Shown one piece after another: positions 36,201 to 44,966 of a stretch of DNA of 64,000 nt. This stretch comes from Aquabacter cavernae (GTDB lineage Bacteria > Pseudomonadota > Alphaproteobacteria > Rhizobiales > Xanthobacteraceae). The translations under genes and the position numbers were made by a program. Each line of letters opens with the position of its first letter. Position 1 is the stretch's first letter. The notes below the pieces were generated by a model that had not been told where the DNA came from, did no database searches, and worked only from the letters and a program-made list of their open reading frames with translations. Location of the stretch: NCBI RefSeq assembly GCF_003993795.1, contig NZ_RWKV01000017.1, forward strand, positions 248,001 to 312,000, written 5' to 3'.

Positions 36201-36601
36201 GAGCCGTCCTCGAACCGCTCCACCGCCTCGTCGAACGTGCAGCGAAGCAGTTGCGAGAAATCGGCATAGCGCGCCTCATTATAGAGGTTCAGCTCGCGGA
36301 AGATGGTCTCGCTATAGTGGCCGGCATGCTCGTCCCCCTGCCAGGTGTCCACGGCGAAAGCGCGCGCCGGACGCCCGAGAGTGCGGAAGGCCTGGCAGAA
36401 GGCAGAGTAGGAAACGCCGGTATGGGTACCCAGTTCCACGAACTGGCGTGGGCGCAGCACCAAGGCAAGCCAGAAGGCGAAAGGCACATGGGACAGCCAC
36501 GCCGAGGTGTCGCCTCCGAGGCGCTCGGGCTCTCCCAAAACCAGCGGATGAACCATCCCGAGGCGATACAGCACGTCCTGCTTCTGATTCACACCGCTCA
36601 T
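33224..36601 (-). CDS. Giant multidomain methyltransferase / tandem GT2 glycosyltransferase
   Basis: Protein of 1125 residues for surface-glycan synthesis. Domains: a class I SAM methyltransferase-like region (about 15-230, with VELGTHTGVSYSAFCQAF and LLHIDGLHTYEAV); coiled coil (about 245-360); a module with FDSEYYLRSNPDVSASGINP and HYITIGEPQGRRPSP (about 380-500), common in polysaccharide glycosyltransferases; then two GT-A family 2 domains (FSIVVPLYNTPPDLL with DHDDE, about 600-830; VSIVIPSKNNPAVLR with NDDTEVL, about 850-1100). ATG at 36601 was used; GTG at 36634 lacks a good ribosome site. It appears alone except for the HAD-like gene downstream. Likely a polymerase or chain-elongating enzyme. 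Confidence 0.85.
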   Translation of the reverse strand: MSGVNQKQDVLYRLGMVHPLVLGEPERLGGDTSAWLSHVPFAFWLALVLRPRQFVELGTHTGVSYSAFCQAFRTLGRPARAFAVDTWQGDEHAGHYSETIFRELNLYNEARYADFSQLLRCTFDEAVERFEDGSIDLLHIDGLHTYEAVRHDFESWLPKLSADAVVLFHDTQVHDRGFGVWRLFDELRQRYATFEFHHGHGLGVLAIGKKMPAGLEGLLMPPGQVLDPGADTAIQSYFATIGANLVRRGLREAELQRMAQSLEAQLENMARDLHALKDNTKRMGIEASMEMSAGREPVAFPGGSRPQAEIVARLSGELATQRRHNAEEVAGLAEEVRRLEAQVEAEHERRVRTAELASAHISCARRGFKGAVGALVRRYGSSPLIDQCGILTRSSLFNRRYYIYNYKNDMLDNVEPVVDYMLLGAYEGRNPNPLFDSEYYLRSNPDVSASGINPLLHYITIGEPQGRRPSPVFDPMEYRAAHPELGADELALADYIEKAHPSLPIKGGSLFTRSWRRWIASTVHQEANRPLITKGGPRAMSSKYLCKVSFVPDADAPADAPADQCGTYGWSVEGAYTYIPPAPPTDLQARLDGLVRKPLFSIVVPLYNTPPDLLSRLVASVRAQWYDRWELVLVDDASPRDEVRTALSALDDPRIVKLLQSQNSGIAGATNAGIDAARGDYIVFLDHDDELTEDCLYELALCVDREDADFIYSDEDKITPEGHFVEPFFKPDWSPDTLMSLMYTCHVSCIRKSLLLRTGLLRPEYDGSQDWDLVLRVTEQTTKIAHIPKVLYHWRIIPGSTSGTYDAKPAALVAAKALRLDAMRRRNVSGTVEDLGPGGAYSRVRYFVAGTPLVSIVIPSKNNPAVLRKCLDSIFAKTTYDHYEVVVVDNGSTQETALSYLATLATHPRVRLVPHDRPFNFSELCNVGARAAAGEILLFLNDDTEVLNGDWLERLAGFAQRGHVGAVGAKLLYPNSLRVQHAGVVNIAPGPSHAFLGVARNEPGYFARTLLEYNWSAVTGACLMVERSKFERVGWFDESFPVAYNDVDLCYRLIEAGYFNVLCPAVELLHYESLSRGIDHINPEKRARLRLDKQRLDLAHPGFYLKDPFFNENLHPNDVGFKLQV

Positions 36602-37067
36602 CCGGCAAACCTGACTCGGGGGCCTTGGGGGCACCCTTAGCTCACCAGAGAATAAGCTTCAAGCACACTTGCGTGCGCTACTGCCCGCACCCTGCGGCGA
36701 TCCTTGATGAAGGCGGCCGGACATATCCGTTTACTCAGGGCAATCCCTGTTGTCCGTGGCGGTCAATTGCGTCGGTCATCTGAATCATAACGTGCGCCCC
36801 GAAACCGGGCGCCCGGATGACTGGAGAAGGCGCGAGCGGAATACACGAATTTCTGAAGATGAATGCCCAGGCCGGACATGGGATCGACTATGACGAATGC
36901 TGCGTTGCAACAACATGGAACCTCTTTAATTGGCCACGCCGCGCAGGGGAACGGGCGCACTCTTGAAGGCGTGGCCGAGGACGGCACATGACGCCACGCA
37001 CGCCTGCGTCATCCGGGTCTTGAAGTCCCCAGAATACGCCCGTCCGTGCCGGAATGCCCCCGCAAAT
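36602..37067. other. Intergenic region, no gene recognised
   Basis: About 470 bp between the start of the giant glycosyltransferase and the ftsH terminator (both minus-strand genes). It must hold the glycosyltransferase promoter. It includes moderately AT-rich stretches (around 36777-36792 and 36900-36930). Short open frames here lack ribosome sites and coding character. No RNA gene or repeat was recognised. Confidence 0.5.
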
Positions 37068-37102
37068 GAAAAGACCCGCCCGGCCGAATGGCGGGGCGGG
37101 TC
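37068..37102 (-). terminator. Intrinsic terminator of ftsH
   Basis: On the minus strand GACCCGCC ... GGCGGGTC forms the stem, followed by TTTTCATTT; about 50 bp after the ftsH stop. It ends the ruv-tol-ftsH run. Confidence 0.85.
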
Positions 37103-37150
37103 CTTGAAAGGGTTGGACACGATCGGCAGCGGCGCCGCGCGCCGCTGGCT

Positions 37151-39073
37151 TCACGCCTGCGGCTGGGGCTCGATGGTGCCGGTGCCGCCCGGACGGGGCC
37201 GGTTCTTGCCGGCGGTCGGCACAGCCGAGCCGCGCGGATTGGCGGGCTCGATGACCGTGTCGCGCACCGGGGGCTTGCCGTCCAGCAGGTCCACGATCTC
37301 GTCGCCGGAGAGGGTCTCGTATTCCAGCAAACCGCGCGCCAGGGCTTCCAGCTCCTCGCGCCGCTCGGTGAGGATACGGGTCGCTTCCGCATAGCCCTCG
37401 TCCACAAGGCGGCGAACCTCCTTGTCGATGAGCTGGGCGGTGGCCTCGGAGATGTTCTGGTGGCGCTGCATGGACATGCCCAGGAACACTTCGTCCTGGT
37501 TATCGCCATACGCCACCTGGCCGAGCTCGGAGGAGAAGCCCCAGCGCGTCACCATCATCTTCGCGAGGCGGGTGGCCTGCTCGATGTCGGAGGCGGCGCC
37601 GGAAGTCACCTTCTCGTGGCCGAACACCAGTTCCTCGGCGACACGGCCGCCCATCATGATGGCGAGGCGCGAGGTCATCTGCTCGTAGGACATGGACAGC
37701 TTGTCCCGCTCGGGGAGCTGCATGACCATGCCCAGCGCGCGGCCGCGCGGGATGATGGTGGCCTTGTGCACCGGGTCGGTGGCCGGGACATTGAGGGCGA
37801 CGATGGCGTGCCCGCCTTCGTGATAGGCGGTCAGCGCCTTCTCGTCCTCGGTCATGACGAGCGAACGGCGTTCCGCGCCCATCATCACCTTGTCCTTGGC
37901 GTCCTCGAAGTCGCTCATGGTCACCATGCGCTTGTTGCGCCGGGCGGCCATGAGGGCGGCTTCGTTGCACAGGTTCGCCAGATCCGCGCCCGAGAAGCCG
38001 GGGGTGCCGCGGGCGATCACCTTCAGGTTCACGTCCGGCGCCACGGGGATCTTGCGGGCATGCACCTTCAGGATCTGCTCGCGGCCCACCACGTCCGGAT
38101 TGGGGACGATCACCTGCCGGTCGAAGCGGCCGGGGCGCAGCAGCGCGGGGTCCAGAACGTCCGGACGGTTGGTGGCGGCGATGAGGATGATGCCCTCATT
38201 GGCCTCGAAGCCATCCATCTCCACGAGGAGCTGGTTGAGGGTCTGCTCGCGCTCGTCATTGCCGCCGCCGAGACCGGCGCCGCGATGGCGACCGACCGCG
38301 TCGATTTCGTCGATGAAGATGATGCACGGGGCATTCTTCTTCGCCTGCTCGAACATGTCGCGCACGCGGCTGGCGCCGACGCCCACGAACATTTCCACGA
38401 AGTCCGAGCCCGAAATGGTGAAGAAGGGCACGTTGGCTTCGCCGGCGATGGCGCGGGCCAGCAGCGTCTTACCCGTGCCGGGCGGGCCCACCAGCAGCAC
38501 GCCGCGCGGGATGCGCCCGCCGAGCCGCTGGAACTTCTGCGGGTCGCGCAGGAAGTCCACGATCTCGGTGAGATCGCTCTTGGCCTCGTCGATGCCGGCC
38601 ACGTCCTCGAAGGTCACACGGCCGTGCGCTTCGGTGAGCAGCTTGGCGCGGCTCTTGCCGAAGCCCATGGCCTTGCCGCCCGCGCCCTGCATCTGGCGGG
38701 ACAGGAAGATCCACACGCCGATCAGCGCGATGAAGGGCAGCCAGGAGACCAGCAGGCTCACGAACCACGGCACGTTGTCCGAAGGCGCGCGGGCGGTGAT
38801 GGACACGCCCTTTCCATAGAGCCGCTGCACCAGCGAGGGGTCGTTGGGCGCATAGGTCTGGAACTGGCGGCCGTCGGTGAAGGCGCCCGAAATATTCGGT
38901 CCCTCGATCACCACGTCGCGCACGCGGCCCTGGTCCACGTCGGACAGGAGCTGGGAGAAGGAGATTTCGTTCGCGCTCGTGCGCTGCCCGGGGCTCTGGA
39001 AGAGCGAGAACAGCGCGAGCAGCAGCAGAACGATGATCACCCAAAGGGCGAAGTTACGTAAATTGGCGTTCAT
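37151..39073 (-). CDS. ftsH: ATP-dependent zinc metalloprotease FtsH
   Basis: Membrane-anchored AAA+ protease of 640 residues that degrades unneeded membrane proteins and regulators such as RpoH and LpxC in other bacteria. It has an N-terminal membrane helix ([18 protein letters not shown]), a periplasmic domain, a second helix ([18 protein letters not shown]), Walker [14 protein letters not shown], Walker [17 protein letters not shown], the SRH region [20 protein letters not shown] and zinc site [12 protein letters not shown] at 39073 follows GAGGGA. The C-terminus is Pro/Gln-rich. Downstream of tilS as usual. Confidence 0.97.
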   Translation of the reverse strand: MNANLRNFALWVIIVLLLLALFSLFQSPGQRTSANEISFSQLLSDVDQGRVRDVVIEGPNISGAFTDGRQFQTYAPNDPSLVQRLYGKGVSITARAPSDNVPWFVSLLVSWLPFIALIGVWIFLSRQMQGAGGKAMGFGKSRAKLLTEAHGRVTFEDVAGIDEAKSDLTEIVDFLRDPQKFQRLGGRIPRGVLLVGPPGTGKTLLARAIAGEANVPFFTISGSDFVEMFVGVGASRVRDMFEQAKKNAPCIIFIDEIDAVGRHRGAGLGGGNDEREQTLNQLLVEMDGFEANEGIILIAATNRPDVLDPALLRPGRFDRQVIVPNPDVVGREQILKVHARKIPVAPDVNLKVIARGTPGFSGADLANLCNEAALMAARRNKRMVTMSDFEDAKDKVMMGAERRSLVMTEDEKALTAYHEGGHAIVALNVPATDPVHKATIIPRGRALGMVMQLPERDKLSMSYEQMTSRLAIMMGGRVAEELVFGHEKVTSGAASDIEQATRLAKMMVTRWGFSSELGQVAYGDNQDEVFLGMSMQRHQNISEATAQLIDKEVRRLVDEGYAEATRILTERREELEALARGLLEYETLSGDEIVDLLDGKPPVRDTVIEPANPRGSAVPTAGKNRPRPGGTGTIEPQPQA

Positions 39074-39213
39074 TGATCCCTCACGGGGACCACATCGGAC
39101 ACGCCCACGCGCGGTCTCACCGGCCAATTGGCCGCGCCTCGCACGCGATCGCTCCCGTTGCGTCCGGTGCCTAATCTAGGTGGCCCTCCCTCCCTTGCCA
39201 AGGATGCGGGGCT

Positions 39214-40260
39214 CTATCGGGTTGAATTTGCCGCGATCAGGGCCGCCTTTTTCCCCCGGGGCGGTGCGCTGGTAATGCTCAGCACCCCCTTGTCCATCCG
39301 CGCGAGCGCCCCCGCCAGCGTGCCCGACCGGCCCTCCCCCACCCGGACGGCAGCGGCCATAAGCCCATGCAGGCGCTCGGCTTTGGCAAGTTCCACCTCC
39401 TTTTCCAGGGCGAAAGCGGACAGCGCGTCCACCAGCACCCGGAGGGAGATTTCGTCCGGCTCGGCGAACAGGCTGTGGGCGTCGAGCCGCAGGCGGAACA
39501 CGGTCCGTTCCAGCAGGCAGCGGGCCGCCGCCTCCACCGCCGCCGCGCTCAATGCCGCCTCGGCGCGGGCGAGACGACGTCCCAGAAGCGCGAGGCGGGC
39601 GGGCGTGAGCCCCTCGGCGGCCAGCAGCGGCGCCGCCGCCCGAAGGCGCGGGCGGGCGTGGCGCGGGTCGAGATTGGAAGGGTCCCGGGCATAGGCGATG
39701 CCGCGCGCATCCAGATGCCCCACCAGCCGCGCCTTGGGCACCTCCAGCAGCGGGCGCAGCAGCGTCACGCCCGCCCGCACGGAGCTTGGGCGCATGCCCG
39801 CCAGCCCCGCCGGTCCCGAGCCGCAGGCGAGGCGGAACAGGATGGTCTCGGCCTGATCGTCCAGCGTATGGGCCACCGCAAGCGCGCCCGCACCCACGGC
39901 GCGGGCATGGGCCAGCAGCAGGTCATAGCGTGCTATCCGGGCGGCTTCCTGGATACCGCTCTTCGGCTTGTCCCCCACCCAGTCCAGGATGGCATGGGGC
40001 ACGCCGAGGCGCGCGCATACCGCTCCGGCCGCCTCCGCCTCCACCCGCGCGGCAGGGCGCAGGCCGTGATCCACCGTGGCGGCGCTTAAGAGCGGCCCCT
40101 CCCCTCGCGCCATCAGCCAGTCCTGGGCCAGCAGCAGCAGAGCGGTGGAATCGGGACCGCCCGAAAGGGCGATCAGCACATGGTCGTGGGTCTCGAAGGG
40201 CGCGAAAAGGCCCTGCAGCTCCGCCGCCGCGAAATCCGGATGCGGGTCAGCAGCCGGCAC
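39214..40260 (-). CDS. tilS: tRNA(Ile)-lysidine synthetase
   Basis: TilS, 348 residues, makes lysidine at C34 of the CAU-anticodon tRNA-Ile so that it reads AUA. The N-type PP-loop ALSGGPDSTALLLLA is at about residues 32-46, followed by TVDHGLRP and AVAHTLDDQAETILFRL. Start is GTG (40260), overlapping the cpoB 3' end by 14 bp. It is shorter than the E. coli enzyme and lacks the full C-terminal domains, as is common in this class. Order cpoB-tilS-ftsH is conserved. Confidence 0.93.
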   Translation of the reverse strand: MPAADPHPDFAAAELQGLFAPFETHDHVLIALSGGPDSTALLLLAQDWLMARGEGPLLSAATVDHGLRPAARVEAEAAGAVCARLGVPHAILDWVGDKPKSGIQEAARIARYDLLLAHARAVGAGALAVAHTLDDQAETILFRLACGSGPAGLAGMRPSSVRAGVTLLRPLLEVPKARLVGHLDARGIAYARDPSNLDPRHARPRLRAAAPLLAAEGLTPARLALLGRRLARAEAALSAAAVEAAARCLLERTVFRLRLDAHSLFAEPDEISLRVLVDALSAFALEKEVELAKAERLHGLMAAAVRVGEGRSGTLAGALARMDKGVLSITSAPPRGKKAALIAANSTR

Positions 40261-41203
40261 GCTTCTGCTCGCGCTCCACCGCCTGGCGGACGCTGGAGCT
40301 GGCGCGCGGATATTTGCGGTCCACCTCGGCGAAGGTGGCGCAAGCCGCCTCCCGCTCGCTCAGCCCCGCCAGGGACTGGCCGAGGCGCAGCAGCGCTTCC
40401 GGCGCGCGGGGCGCGTTGGGGAATTTGGTGGACACCTGGAGATAATATTCGGCGGCATCCTTGTAGTTCTGCCGCAGGAACAGGCTCTCGCCGAGGAAAT
40501 AGGTGGCCTCCGGTACCAGCCGGTCGGAGGGATAGGTCTGGAGGAACTGCCGGAAGGTCTGGTCCGCCGCCACATAATCCGTCCGCTGGATTTGACCGGT
40601 ACCGAGGTCGAACATGTCCTTCGGTCCGTTGGAGGGCGGCAGCGCCGCCACCTGCGTGCCGGGCCGGGCGACGCCAGCGGGCGAGATGTCGGCCGGGGCG
40701 CCGAGACCCGCGGACGAGGAGCCGGGCGAGCCCAGAGGCTGGGGCGCGCCGGGCGCTTCGGGGATCATGGCGGGGTCGAATGCATCGGACCGCTTGCCCG
40801 CGCCGGTGGGCGCGGTGCCGGGCGGCGGCGCCAAGGGCGCGCTCTGGGGCACGGAAACGGGCGCGCGATTGGCGGTGGGGGGCGGCAGAGCGGGTGCGGG
40901 CGTGCCGCCCACCGGGCGACCGCTGGCCGCCTCCATCTGCTGCAGCCGGTACTGAAGCTGCTCCACCTGCCCCGTGAGCTGGCGCACGGTGTTCTCCAGC
41001 CGCTCCATGCGCAGCACCATCTCGGCCTGGGCGGTGGCGGTGGGGTCCACCTGCTGCTGCTGGGGCACGGAGCCCGGCGGCTTGAAGATGTCGGTGAAGA
41101 TGTTGCCGCTGGACTGGGCCTGGGCAGCCGGAACGCAGACGGCGCCGAGGAGGACGGCGAGGATGCAGGCGCGCAGGCGCGGACGGAGACGAAAGCTCGG
41201 CAT
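40247..41203 (-). CDS. cpoB: Cell division coordinator CpoB (YbgF)
   Basis: Periplasmic Tol-Pal associated protein of 318 residues that coordinates outer-membrane constriction with peptidoglycan synthesis. The signal peptide ends about residue 29 (AAQA/Q). A coiled-coil trimerisation segment follows (AEMVLRMERLENTVRQLTGQ), then a Pro/Ala-rich linker (about 95-190) and a C-terminal TPR domain (DMFDLGTGQIQRTDYVAADQ, FLGESLFLRQNYKDAAEYYL). ATG 41203 follows GGGGAT; an in-frame ATG at 41212 is possible. The linker is long for the family. Confidence 0.92.
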   Translation of the reverse strand: MPSFRLRPRLRACILAVLLGAVCVPAAQAQSSGNIFTDIFKPPGSVPQQQQVDPTATAQAEMVLRMERLENTVRQLTGQVEQLQYRLQQMEAASGRPVGGTPAPALPPPTANRAPVSVPQSAPLAPPPGTAPTGAGKRSDAFDPAMIPEAPGAPQPLGSPGSSSAGLGAPADISPAGVARPGTQVAALPPSNGPKDMFDLGTGQIQRTDYVAADQTFRQFLQTYPSDRLVPEATYFLGESLFLRQNYKDAAEYYLQVSTKFPNAPRAPEALLRLGQSLAGLSEREAACATFAEVDRKYPRASSSVRQAVEREQKRAGC

Positions 41204-41322
41204 GATCCCCATTCGGTCGGGACGTAGGGCACGGCGCGCGGGCACGGCGCGACCAGAAATTAGAGCGGGGATCACGTCCAAAGTGTGACCCCTCCGGCCC
41301 TTGCCCGCGGGGAGATTCACGC

Positions 41323-41352
41323 GAAAAAGCCGGCGCCGCGGGGGCACCGGCT
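41323..41352 (-). terminator. Intrinsic terminator after pal
   Basis: Minus strand AGCCGG ... CCGGCT with additional inner pairing, followed by TTTTTCGC, 25 bp after the pal stop. cpoB-tilS-ftsH may therefore have their own promoter or depend on read-through. Confidence 0.75.
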
Positions 41353-41376
41353 CTTCGTGTCTCTCAGCGGACGAGA

Positions 41377-41865
41377 TCAGGCGCCGCCGGTATTCAGGAC
41401 GGTGACCGCGCGGCGGTTCTGCGACCAGCAGGAGATGTCGTTGCACACCGCCACCGGGCGCTCCTTGCCGTAGGAGATGGTGCGCATGCGGGCCGGATCG
41501 ATGCCACGCGAGACCAGATAGTCCCGCACGTTCTGGGCCCGCTTGGCACCCAGCGCGATATTGTATTCGCGCGTGCCGCGCTCATCCGCATGACCTTCGA
41601 TGGTGAAGGTGTAGCGGTTATATTGCTGCAGCCACTGGGCCTGACGGTCGAGGGTGGCCTGGGCCTGGGGCGACACGTCGGTCTGGTCGGTCTCGAAGAA
41701 CACGCGGTCGCCCACCGCCACCACGAATTCCTGGGGCGAACCGGGCGGGCCGGCGGCACCGCTCTGGGCATTGGGATCCGGCGTGTTGGCGCAAGCCGCC
41801 AAGGCGAGCATGACGCCGAACAGGGCCGCGAACCGGAAGCCGCGGACAAAACCAAAATCACGCAT
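41377..41865 (-). CDS. pal: Peptidoglycan-associated lipoprotein Pal
   Basis: Outer-membrane lipoprotein of 162 residues linking the outer membrane to peptidoglycan, partner of TolB. The lipobox LALAACA puts the lipidated Cys at about residue 25. The OmpA-like domain has FETDQTDVSPQAQATLDRQ, TIEGHADERGTREYNIALG and RTISYGKERPV, including the conserved Asp and Arg that bind meso-diaminopimelate. Confidence 0.96.
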   Translation of the reverse strand: MRDFGFVRGFRFAALFGVMLALAACANTPDPNAQSGAAGPPGSPQEFVVAVGDRVFFETDQTDVSPQAQATLDRQAQWLQQYNRYTFTIEGHADERGTREYNIALGAKRAQNVRDYLVSRGIDPARMRTISYGKERPVAVCNDISCWSQNRRAVTVLNTGGA

Positions 41866-42131
41866 CCGGTAAATCCCTTCTCAACGCGAACCGGCGGTCT
41901 CCATGTAGCAGGGACTTGGTTAAATGAAGGTTCCGCAGCGCACGGCACGCGCCTGATCGGACCGCCTTCAAGCGGAAGTCCTGCTTATGGTTTCCAAATT
42001 GTATACGGCGCGAGCGCCGACTTGCCCGTAACTGGACCTGCCCTTACTGGACATGCCCCGTGGCAGGATCATGGCACGGGAAGGGCGAGCCGAAGCCCGC
42101 CCACACCGTGACCTTCCTGCCACAGCCGGTC

Positions 42132-43472
42132 TCAGGAGCGCAGCGGCGACCAGGCCGGATCGGACGCATAGCCGGGCGTCGGCTCCCGCAATTCGTTGTA
42201 GCCGGTGATGTCCACGGTGAAGAGGCTCGGTCCGCCCGCGCCAGGAGGATCGCGGAAGAACATGATCACGCGGCCGTTCGGCGCGAAGGTCGGGCCTTCA
42301 TTGTGATAGCCCTCGGTCAGCACGCGCTCGCCCGAGCCGTCTGGCTTCATCACGCCGATGGCGAACTTGCCTTCCGACTGGCGCGTGAAGGCGATGAGAT
42401 CGCCGCGCGGCGACCAGACCGGCGTGTTGTAGCGGGCATTGCCGAACGAGATGCGCTTGGCGCCGGAGCCGTCCGCATTCATCACATAGATCTGCGAGGA
42501 GCCGCCGCGATCGCTCTCGAAGCAGATCTGGCGCCCGTCCGGCGAATAGCAGGGCGAAGTGTCGATGGCGGACGTGTCGGTGAGGCGCGTGGTGGCCTTG
42601 GAGCGCAGGTCCATCACGAAGATGTTGGAATTGCCGCCCTGCTGGAGGCTCAAGATCACCTTCTGCCCGTCTGGCGAGAAGCGCGGCGCGAAGCTCATGC
42701 CCGGGAAATTGCCCACCACCTCCCGCTGGCCGGTCTCGATGTTCAGCAGCAGGACGCGGGGCTCGCCCCGCCCATAGGACATATAGGTGATTTCCTGGCT
42801 GGTGGGCGAGAAGCGCGGGGTCAGCACCAGTTCGTCACCGCGCGTGAGATAGCTCACATTCTCGCCGTCCTGGTCCATGATGGCGAGGCGCTTCACACGG
42901 CGGTTGGCGGCGCCGGTCTCGTCCACGAACACGATGCGGGTGTCGAAATAGCCCTTCTCGCCGGTCAGGCGCTCATAGATGGCGTCGGCGATGATGTGGG
43001 CCACGCGCCGCCAGTTGGCGGGCTGCGTGAAATATTGCTGGCCGAGCAGCTGCTGGCCCGCGAACACGTCCCACAGGCGGAATTCCACCTTCAGCCGCCC
43101 GTCGCCCTGGGGCAGCACGCGACCCGTCACGAGGCCCTGCGCATTCACCGTGCGCCAGTCCGGGAAGCGGGGGGCGAGGTCCGGGTTCTGGATGCTTTCC
43201 GGGAACGACTTGGCGTCGATGGGCGCAAACAGGCCCGAGCGCTTGAGGTCGTTGCTGATGACGCCCGCAATGGCACGCCCCTGTTCCACCGCGCCCACGA
43301 AGTCGGTGATGGCGATGGGGATGGGCTGGGGCGCGCCGGACTGGATGTCGATGCGCAGCGCGGCGCGTGCCGGACCCGCCACGAGGCCGGTGGACGCAAG
43401 GCCGGCCGCGCCGGCCAGGATGAGGCCCCGGCGGCTGATATAGGGCTTGGCGAGATCGGAGGCGTTGGTCAC
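42132..43472 (-). CDS. tolB: Tol-Pal system beta-propeller protein TolB
   Basis: Periplasmic TolB, 446 residues: an N-terminal alpha/beta domain ([19 protein letters not shown] onwards), then a six-bladed propeller with repeated (F/S)PDG-type motifs ([46 protein letters not shown]). The start is GTG at 43472 after GAGGA. Its export signal has a twin-arginine look: [27 protein letters not shown]. TolB is normally a Sec substrate, so this may be a Tat-exported variant. Order tolQ-R-A-B-pal is intact. Confidence 0.94.
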   Translation of the reverse strand: MTNASDLAKPYISRRGLILAGAAGLASTGLVAGPARAALRIDIQSGAPQPIPIAITDFVGAVEQGRAIAGVISNDLKRSGLFAPIDAKSFPESIQNPDLAPRFPDWRTVNAQGLVTGRVLPQGDGRLKVEFRLWDVFAGQQLLGQQYFTQPANWRRVAHIIADAIYERLTGEKGYFDTRIVFVDETGAANRRVKRLAIMDQDGENVSYLTRGDELVLTPRFSPTSQEITYMSYGRGEPRVLLLNIETGQREVVGNFPGMSFAPRFSPDGQKVILSLQQGGNSNIFVMDLRSKATTRLTDTSAIDTSPCYSPDGRQICFESDRGGSSQIYVMNADGSGAKRISFGNARYNTPVWSPRGDLIAFTRQSEGKFAIGVMKPDGSGERVLTEGYHNEGPTFAPNGRVIMFFRDPPGAGGPSLFTVDITGYNELREPTPGYASDPAWSPLRS

Positions 43473-43558
43473 GGTGTCCTCTTCTTGTCTCTGCGGCCAG
43501 GGCCTGTGACGGCCCGTGCCAAACGCTGCGGCGAGGCACCTCGCGCGCGATATGTTCG

Positions 43559-44497
43559 TCAGGCTCCCCCGAACATGTTGGGGAAGAAGCGGGGTTCGAG
43601 TTCCTTCCAGAGGTCGTACTTCTCCGGCTTGAACATCGTGTAGGGCTGGCACTGGATCAGCGCCCGGATGGCGCTGGCGGCAAAGGCGTCGAACAGCGCG
43701 CGCTGGTCGGGGTTCATCATGCCGTCGGTGATGACGGGCGGCTGGGCGAGCGTGCCGTCCCGGTTCAGCTTCAGCAGAATGTAGGCGAAGATCTTGTCGT
43801 CATTGATGTGCGGCATCTTCCAGCATTGCTTCACCTTCTCGCGGAAGGCGTCCTGCTCGGAGAGGCTCAGCGTCTGCGACTGTCCCTTGGGCGCGCCCTG
43901 GGAGGAGATCTGCGAAACCTGCGGCGCGGTCGCGGCCTGGCGCTGGGGCGCGCGCTTGTCCAGCAGGGCGGCGATCTTGTCCGCGTCGAACTTCTGGTCC
44001 GTGGGCGGCTGCGGCGTGGCGGTCTGCACCGGGGGCGCCGGCTTCTTGGGCGGAAGCGGCGTCGGCTGTGCCTGCTGCTGGGGCTTGGGCTCGTCCTTCT
44101 TGGGCTCGGACTTCAGCGCCTCGTCGGCCTTGGGCGGCGGCGGCTCGGCCTTTGCGGGCGCTGGCGCGGGCTTCTGCTCCTCGGCCTTGGGCTGGGGCGT
44201 GGGCGGCGGCGGCGGGCTGGGGGCGGTGGGCGCCACCTCCTGCTTCTCGGTCACCTTCAGGTTCGGATCGGGCGTGGGCTTGTCGGCATCCACCTTCTCG
44301 GCCACCACCTTGGGGGGCTCTTCCTTCTTGCCCTTCTCATTGCCCTTGGTGACCTTGGAGACATCGGTGGCCGAGACCACCTCCACGGGGATCGCTTCCG
44401 GAGGCATGTCGAATTGCCTCGGCACCGCGAAGGACACCAAGGCGAGCACCAGGATGCTCCCGTGCAGCACAGACGATGCGACAAGACCGACGCGCAT
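43559..44497 (-). CDS. tolA: Cell envelope protein TolA
   Basis: TolA, 312 residues, the energy-transducing rod of the Tol-Pal machine. One N-terminal membrane helix with the SH motif ([18 protein letters not shown]) contacts TolQR. A long Pro/Lys/Glu/Ala-rich region (about 45-190) spans the periplasm, and the C-terminal domain ([20 protein letters not shown] to the end) should bind TolB/Pal. The 86-bp gap before tolB is the only notable spacing inside tolQRAB. Confidence 0.93.
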   Translation of the reverse strand: MRVGLVASSVLHGSILVLALVSFAVPRQFDMPPEAIPVEVVSATDVSKVTKGNEKGKKEEPPKVVAEKVDADKPTPDPNLKVTEKQEVAPTAPSPPPPPTPQPKAEEQKPAPAPAKAEPPPPKADEALKSEPKKDEPKPQQQAQPTPLPPKKPAPPVQTATPQPPTDQKFDADKIAALLDKRAPQRQAATAPQVSQISSQGAPKGQSQTLSLSEQDAFREKVKQCWKMPHINDDKIFAYILLKLNRDGTLAQPPVITDGMMNPDQRALFDAFAASAIRALIQCQPYTMFKPEKYDLWKELEPRFFPNMFGGA

Positions 44498-44508
44498 CCC
44501 TTTCCTTC

Positions 44509-44961
44509 TCAGCCCCCCTGCTCGGCTTCAGTGACAAGGGCGACGCGCTTGAAGCCGGAGCCCGAGAGCCGTCCCATCACCCGCATGACCGTTCCGTAGT
44601 CAACCTTCTTGTCGCCGCGCACGAAGATGCGCTCGTCCATGTTGCCCTTGGTGACCGTCTGCAATTTCGTGACCAGATCCGCATAGGCCACTTCCGCGTC
44701 GCCGATATAGATCTGGCCCTTGTCGTTCACCGAGACGGTGATCGGATCCTTGTTCTGGTCCATGGACTTGGCGGACGTCTGCGGCAGATCGATGGGCACG
44801 CCCACGGTCAGCAGCGGCGCCGACACCATGAAGATGATGAGCAGCACCAGCATGACATCCACCATGGGCGTCACGTTGATTTCTGAGATGACGGCCCCGC
44901 CGCCCCGCCGCCGGGAGCGCCGCGAGCGCCAGCCGCCGCCGTTTCCGCCGGACATGCCCAT
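44509..44961 (-). CDS. tolR: Tol-Pal biopolymer transporter TolR
   Basis: TolR, 150 residues, ExbD family. After a basic Gly/Arg-rich N-terminus (GGWRSRRSRRRGGGA), INVTPMVDVMLVLLIIFMV contains the conserved membrane Asp of the proton path. The periplasmic domain has VSVNDKGQIYIGD and IFVRGDKKVDYGTVM. It is 5 bp downstream of tolQ and 11 bp upstream of tolA. Confidence 0.96.
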   Translation of the reverse strand: MGMSGGNGGGWRSRRSRRRGGGAVISEINVTPMVDVMLVLLIIFMVSAPLLTVGVPIDLPQTSAKSMDQNKDPITVSVNDKGQIYIGDAEVAYADLVTKLQTVTKGNMDERIFVRGDKKVDYGTVMRVMGRLSGSGFKRVALVTEAEQGG

Positions 44962-44966
44962 CGCGC

